Shown here in pieces: positions 6,318 to 9,625 of a stretch of DNA of 9,625 nucleotides (its first letter is position 1; each line of letters opens with the position of its first letter). The position numbers were made by a program, and so were the translations under genes. Source of the stretch: Anaerolineae bacterium. GTDB taxonomy: Bacteria > Chloroflexota > Anaerolineae > Aggregatilineales > Phototrophicaceae. The notes under the pieces are model-generated. The model was given only the letters and a program-made list of their open reading frames with translations, did not search any database and was not told the DNA's origin. The DNA lies in the NCBI GenBank assembly GCA_025454715.1, contig JALONY010000025.1, positions 1 through 9,625 of the forward strand, read 5' to 3'.

Positions 6318-8294
6318 CTAAGAATTGCCGTTTTGTGCCAAGAACTCGGGCGTGATGAGGTCGCCGGGCTCATGGGTGAGGATTTCGGGCAGGGCTTCAC
6401 CGGCCAGCAAGCGGCGCATGACCTCGACCGACGCCTCGGCGAACACCGTGCGACCGGCATCGACCGACGCGAGGAAGTACTCGCCTTCGGTGATGAGCTG
6501 GCGGGCGCGCACCTCGGCGTCCACGCTGAAGATGTGGACTTCCTCGGGGCTAATCCCTGCGTCTTGCATCGCATCGACCGCGCCGTAAGCACCGGCGTCG
6601 TTGATGGTCAGGATGACATCGAACTCGATGCCGTTGGCGACCAACTTCTCGATGGCGGCCTCGCCGTTCTCGACGATACCGCCGATTTCGCGGGCGACGA
6701 TTTGGGCGTCGGGGGCGAACTCGAGCATCCCGTCAATCATACCTTCGGCGCGGCGCTTGACATCGGGCAGTTCGTCGTAGTGCAGCACCAAGACGCGGGC
6801 TTGGCCGTCGAGGTTATCGCGGATCCATTGACCGGCGTATTGCCCGGGGGCGAGGCCGAGCAGGTAGTTGTCGATCAGCACGCCGACGCCGTTGTATTGG
6901 CCGAGGGTCGAGGCGGTCGAGACCATCGGGATGCCCGCATCCTTGATGGCTTGGAAGGTGTCGGACAAGAGCGACAAATCGAGCGGGCAGATGATGATGC
7001 CGACCGCGCCATCGGTGATGGCCTTCTCGATTTGGGTCAGTTGCTTGTACGAGTCGCTGTCGGGGTCATACACCCGCGTGGGCAAATCGACTTGGCGGGC
7101 AAAGGTGGTGATTTCGCGGGTCAGGGCGGCGTGATATTCCGACGAGGTGTTGCACGGCACGATGGCCACGAACCCCTCGGAGCCCAAGCGGCGCTCGACC
7201 AGCCCTTGGTTGATTTCTTGCCCCTCGAACTCGCTGAGCGGGCGCGACTCGCCCAAGACCACCGTGATGGGCGGCAGCGGGGTGAGGTTGTCGAACGGGC
7301 GGAACACCACCAGCACCACCAACACGATGGCGGCGACCAACGCCCCCAGCCCGATGAACAACGGGGCGCGGTTGGGCTTCTTCTCCTCTTGGCGCACGAT
7401 GTTGACCTTCGAGAGGTTGAGAATCTCGGAGGCGGGGCGGGGGAGCGAGATGTTGCTGGTGTGGCCGATGGCCTCGGCCACGACGTTGGCCATGGAGCGC
7501 ACCGAGTCGTAGCGCTCGTTGCGGTCTTTGGCCAGCGCCTTCATCACCACCGCCTCGACCGTGGGGGGGATGTTGCGGTTGCGGGTCGAGACGGGGTCGG
7601 GCGGGCTTTGCAGGTGCTTGAAGATGACCGGAATCACGTCGCCATCGGTGATGGGGAACGGGGGGGTGCCGGTCAGCATTTGGTACAACATGCAGCCCAG
7701 CGCGTACACGTCGGAACGGAAGTCGAGCGGCTCACCGCGCAACTGCTCGGGCGACATGTAGAGCGGGGTGCCGACGATTTGGCCGGTCTTGGTCTGGTAG
7801 CCTTCGCTATCGACCAGCTTGGCGAGGCCAAAGTCGGTCAGGTAGACGTGGCCGTTGTCGTCCATCAAGATGTTGGACGGCTTGAGGTCGCGGTGGATGA
7901 CGCCCTTGTTGTGGGCGGCGGCCAAGCCTTTGCAAATCTGGACGAACAGCTCACCGGCGCGTTGGAGGGTGAGGGGTTCACCCTTCATCAGGTCTTCGAG
8001 CGAGCCACCGCGCAGCAGGCGCATGGCCAAATAGGCGATGTCGCCATCGATGCCGTGGCTGTAGACCGGCAGGATGTGCGGGTCTTCGAGGGCGGCGATC
8101 AGCTTGGCCTCGGTGGCGAAGCGCTGGGTGAACTCGTGGTTGTTCTCGAGGTCGTCCATGCGGATGACCTTGAGGGCGACCTCACGGCGCATCGATTCTT
8201 GCCACGCCAAGTAGACCACGGCCATACCACCGCGCCCGAGCACCTCTCGGACGACGAACTCTCCTACCGTTTTACCAATCAATGGATCTGCCAT
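6318..8294 (-). CDS. Transmembrane Ser/Thr protein kinase with extracellular sugar-binding-protein sensor
   Basis: This is a 658-residue receptor-type kinase. Residues 12 to about 275 are a complete PknB-like kinase: glycine loop LGRGGMAVVY (19-28), VALK with K42, the alpha-C Glu E62, HRDLKPSN (134-141) with catalytic D136, DFG (154-156), an activation segment with TKTGQ, and GTPLYMSPE (175-183). A juxtamembrane linker follows (about 276-310), then one TM helix (about 312-331). Residues about 343-645 resemble a type I periplasmic-binding protein of the RbsB/Peripla_BP_4 kind (FVAIVPCNTSSEY, an ITDGAVGIIICPLD segment, AGIPMVSTAS, VILTINDAGAYGAVDAM). PknB proteins usually carry PASTA repeats here, so this one probably senses a small ligand such as a sugar. 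No signal peptide is needed; the TM helix exports the C-terminal part. GAGGAG (8300-8305) lies 5 bp before the ATG. It is the first gene of the operon with ppc. Substrates are unknown. Confidence 0.93.
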   Translation of the reverse strand: MADPLIGKTVGEFVVREVLGRGGMAVVYLAWQESMRREVALKVIRMDDLENNHEFTQRFATEAKLIAALEDPHILPVYSHGIDGDIAYLAMRLLRGGSLEDLMKGEPLTLQRAGELFVQICKGLAAAHNKGVIHRDLKPSNILMDDNGHVYLTDFGLAKLVDSEGYQTKTGQIVGTPLYMSPEQLRGEPLDFRSDVYALGCMLYQMLTGTPPFPITDGDVIPVIFKHLQSPPDPVSTRNRNIPPTVEAVVMKALAKDRNERYDSVRSMANVVAEAIGHTSNISLPRPASEILNLSKVNIVRQEEKKPNRAPLFIGLGALVAAIVLVVLVVFRPFDNLTPLPPITVVLGESRPLSEFEGQEINQGLVERRLGSEGFVAIVPCNTSSEYHAALTREITTFARQVDLPTRVYDPDSDSYKQLTQIEKAITDGAVGIIICPLDLSLLSDTFQAIKDAGIPMVSTASTLGQYNGVGVLIDNYLLGLAPGQYAGQWIRDNLDGQARVLVLHYDELPDVKRRAEGMIDGMLEFAPDAQIVAREIGGIVENGEAAIEKLVANGIEFDVILTINDAGAYGAVDAMQDAGISPEEVHIFSVDAEVRARQLITEGEYFLASVDAGRTVFAEASVEVMRRLLAGEALPEILTHEPGDLITPEFLAQNGNS

Positions 8295-8356
8295 GAAAGC
8301 TCCTCAGTCCCCGTAATAATGGTGGGCGGGGGTATCGCGACTCTTAAGTCGGTGCA

Positions 8357-8386
8357 AGTATATCTCATGATACGGGACAAACACAA
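8357..8386 (-). promoter_or_regulatory. Possible promoter of the kinase-ppc operon
   Basis: Read on the minus strand, TTGTGT (8381-8386) and TATACT (8357-8362) are separated by 18 bp, 63 bp upstream of the kinase ATG. The -10 box is good and the -35 box poor. A small inverted repeat, CGACT-CTTA-AGTCG (8338-8351), lies in the leader and could be an operator, though 5-bp arms also occur by chance. Confidence 0.35.
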
Positions 8387-8448
8387 TTTGTAGGTTGAGG
8401 AACTGTCTCAAGACTTAATGAGCGGTCAAAGGGAGGGTGTGGGGGGGC

Positions 8449-8505
8449 GGGCGCAGCACGCTGCGCCCCTACGGGGGTGTGGGGCTGAGGGGGCGGGCGC
8501 CCCGC
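8449..8505. repeat. Cluster of GC-rich palindromes (REP-like)
   Basis: A near-perfect hairpin is formed by GGGCGCAGC (8449-8457) and GCTGCGCCC (8460-8468) around only AC. It is followed at once by CCCC-TAC-GGGG (8466-8476) and then by GCGGG-CGC-CCCGC (8493-8505). The core GGGCGCAGCACGCTGCGCCC has the form of short palindromic elements that are scattered in some bacterial genomes. It is not a terminator for either flanking gene, since both start outward from this region. Only one copy is in the window, so repetition is not shown here. Confidence 0.45.
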
Positions 8506-8543
8506 GTGATGGGCAAGCCCTCGCTTATCGGGCGGGCTGACAC

Positions 8544-8549
8544 TATAAT
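8544..8549 (+). promoter_or_regulatory. glyQS: Consensus -10 box of glyQS
   Basis: A perfect TATAAT lies 36 bp upstream of the glyQS ATG, which predicts a leader of about 30 nt. No convincing -35 box is seen at 16-18 bp upstream (the region reads CTCGCTTATC). A perfect 10-bp palindrome, TCGGCGCCGA (8562-8571), falls in the short leader just before the Shine-Dalgarno and may be incidental. Confidence 0.6.
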
Positions 8550-8575
8550 GGGTCAACTTCTTCGGCGCCGATTCT

Positions 8576-8579
8576 GAGG
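8576..8579 (+). promoter_or_regulatory. glyQS: Ribosome binding site of glyQS
   Basis: GAGG lies 6 bp before the ATG at 8586, which fixes the start. The resulting first residues, [19 protein letters not shown], match the usual GlyQ N-terminus. Confidence 0.65.
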
Positions 8580-8585
8580 CAGCGC

Positions 8586-9625
8586 ATGACTTCCAAACCC
8601 CTTAACTTTCAACAAGTTATCTTGAAACTACACGAGTTCTGGGCGGCGCACGGGTGCGTCATCTGGGAACCGTACAACGTCCAAGTGGGCGCGGGCACCG
8701 GCAACCCGGCGACCTTGCTGCGCGTGTTGGGCCCCGAGCCGTGGCGCGTGGCGTATGTCGAGCCATCGGTGCGCCCCGACGACGGGCGGTATGGCGAGAA
8801 CCCCAACCGGATGCAAAAGTATTACCAGTATCAGGTCATCCTGAAGCCCGACCCGGGCAACCCGCAGGAGCTGTACTTGCAATCGCTGGAGGCGCTGGGC
8901 ATCGACCCGCGCCAGCACGATATCCGCTTCGTCGAGGACAACTGGGAAAGCCCGGCTTTGGGCGCGTGGGGCTTGGGCTGGGAGGTGTGGCTGGACGGGC
9001 AAGAGATTACCCAGTTCACCTACTTCCAGCAGGCGGGCGGCCTCGAGCTGGCACCCACCAGCGTCGAGATTACCTATGGCCTCGAGCGCATCGTGTTGGC
9101 GCTGCAAGGCAAGGACTCGGCGTGGGACATCAATTGGCTGGGCGACTTGCAATACCGCGACATCATCTTGCAGGACGAAATCGACCACTGCAAATACTAC
9201 TTCGACATCGCCGATGTCGAGGGCTTGCGGACGGTGTACGACACCTACGAGGCCGAGCACAAGCGTGCCCTCGGGGCGGGCGTGATTATCCCCGCTTATG
9301 ACTACATCTTGAAGTGCAGCCACCTGTTCAACGTCTTGGACACGCGGGGCGCGATTGGCGTGACCGAGCGCGCCACGTACTTCCGCCGGATGCGCGACAT
9401 GACGCGCAACATCGCCAAGGCCTACGCCGCCCAGCGCGAGCAACTCGGCCACCCGATGTTGCGCTTTGCCCAGCAGTGGGCGGGCCCCGCGCAGGGCGTC
9501 CCTGCCGCGTTGCCCCCCGCCCCGACCCAACCCGCCGACTTCTTGCTGGAAATCGGGGTCGAGGAATTGCCCGCCCAAGACGTGGACGACGCGCTGGCGC
9601 AAATCGCCGCGGGCGCGCCCAAGCT
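8586..9625 (+). CDS. glyQS: Glycyl-tRNA synthetase, fused alpha-beta chain (N-terminal part)
   Basis: The frame from ATG 8586 stays open to the window edge (346 residues seen), so the gene is cut off here. Residues 5 to about 295 are a complete GlyQ-type alpha chain, the class II catalytic part that activates glycine and charges tRNA-Gly: [13 protein letters not shown] (18-30), [20 protein letters not shown] (62-81), [20 protein letters not shown] (112-131), [15 protein letters not shown] (140-154) and [13 protein letters not shown] (161-173). GlyQ normally stops near residue 300. Here, after a Pro/Ala-rich linker (about 297-317), the chain runs on into [16 protein letters not shown] (318-333), the N-terminal signature of the GlyS beta chain. 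The gene is therefore a glyQ-glyS fusion, as in Chlamydia and some other bacteria; the full protein should be near 1000 residues. It is essential for translation and is transcribed divergently from the kinase operon. Confidence 0.95.
   Translation, partial: MTSKPLNFQQVILKLHEFWAAHGCVIWEPYNVQVGAGTGNPATLLRVLGPEPWRVAYVEPSVRPDDGRYGENPNRMQKYYQYQVILKPDPGNPQELYLQSLEALGIDPRQHDIRFVEDNWESPALGAWGLGWEVWLDGQEITQFTYFQQAGGLELAPTSVEITYGLERIVLALQGKDSAWDINWLGDLQYRDIILQDEIDHCKYYFDIADVEGLRTVYDTYEAEHKRALGAGVIIPAYDYILKCSHLFNVLDTRGAIGVTERATYFRRMRDMTRNIAKAYAAQREQLGHPMLRFAQQWAGPAQGVPAALPPAPTQPADFLLEIGVEELPAQDVDDALAQIAAGAPK

Larger units (their letters stand above)
8295..8585. other. Divergent intergenic region between the kinase gene and glyQS
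   Basis: This 291-bp stretch holds no credible gene. From the kinase side it contains the kinase RBS, a weak minus-strand promoter, an AT-richer segment (about 8340-8420), a strongly G-skewed block with palindromes (about 8430-8510), and then the glyQS promoter and RBS. I see no T-box, tRNA or riboswitch. Confidence 0.7.

Noticed and set aside
5562..8393. A 943-codon open frame on the plus strand opposite the kinase and ppc genes
   Set aside because: It spans two certain genes and their gap in antisense. Its Asp/Glu/Val/Gly/Gln-rich, repetitive composition is what the mirror frame of GC-rich codons gives, and no family motif is present.
8550..8585. T-box or other riboswitch controlling glyQS
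   Set aside because: The predicted leader is only about 30 nt, far too short for a T-box, and no specifier or antiterminator elements are seen upstream.
8628..9602. A 324-codon minus-strand frame opposite glyQS
   Set aside because: The plus strand encodes unmistakable GlyQ motifs over the same bases; the minus frame is its antisense shadow.
1..9625. CRISPR array, tRNA, rRNA or insertion sequence
   Set aside because: No regularly spaced direct repeats, cloverleaf-like sequence, rRNA-like stretch or transposase motif was found while reading both strands; intergenic space is too small for most of these.

Overview
This is a GC-rich bacterial window with dense gene packing and heavy use of TTG for leucine. 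A single-chain glycyl-tRNA synthetase (alpha fused to beta) and a Ser/Thr kinase carrying an extracellular sugar-binding-protein domain suggest a Chloroflexota (Anaerolineae-like) genome. That placement is an inference from gene content, not a demonstrated affiliation.

Layout. (1) Positions 1-153 hold the C-terminal end of an unrecognised plus-strand gene, followed by a perfect 10-bp hairpin. (2) Positions 218-2603 hold a two-gene plus-strand cassette behind a good sigma70-like promoter. The first gene encodes a DarG-like macrodomain protein; 5 bp later comes a large protein joining an N-terminal TIR domain to a DarT-like (DUF4433) ADP-ribosyltransferase domain. This is the accessory, probably defensive part of the window. 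(3) Positions 8294-2626 on the minus strand hold a three-gene operon: a Ser/Thr kinase (cytoplasmic kinase, one TM helix, outside periplasmic-binding-protein sensor), phosphoenolpyruvate carboxylase (ppc), and a multi-pass membrane protein whose ATG overlaps the ppc stop codon (ATGA). The cassette and the operon converge on a short hairpin at 2602-2620. (4) Positions 8295-8585 are a divergent regulatory region with GC-rich palindromes and a perfect TATAAT box. (5) From 8586 to the window end runs the alpha part and the first residues of the beta part of glyQS.

How the genes may work together. The macrodomain/TIR-DarT pair looks like a toxin-antitoxin or anti-phage module using NAD chemistry: the TIR domain is a candidate NADase, the DarT-like domain a candidate nucleic-acid ADP-ribosyltransferase, and the macrodomain protein the candidate ADP-ribosyl-hydrolase antitoxin. 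The residue that should be the catalytic Glu of the DarT-like domain reads as Gln, so the effector may really be the TIR domain, or the module may work differently from classical DarTG. The kinase-ppc operon may link sensing of an extracellular small molecule to anaplerotic carbon flux; only the gene order supports that link.
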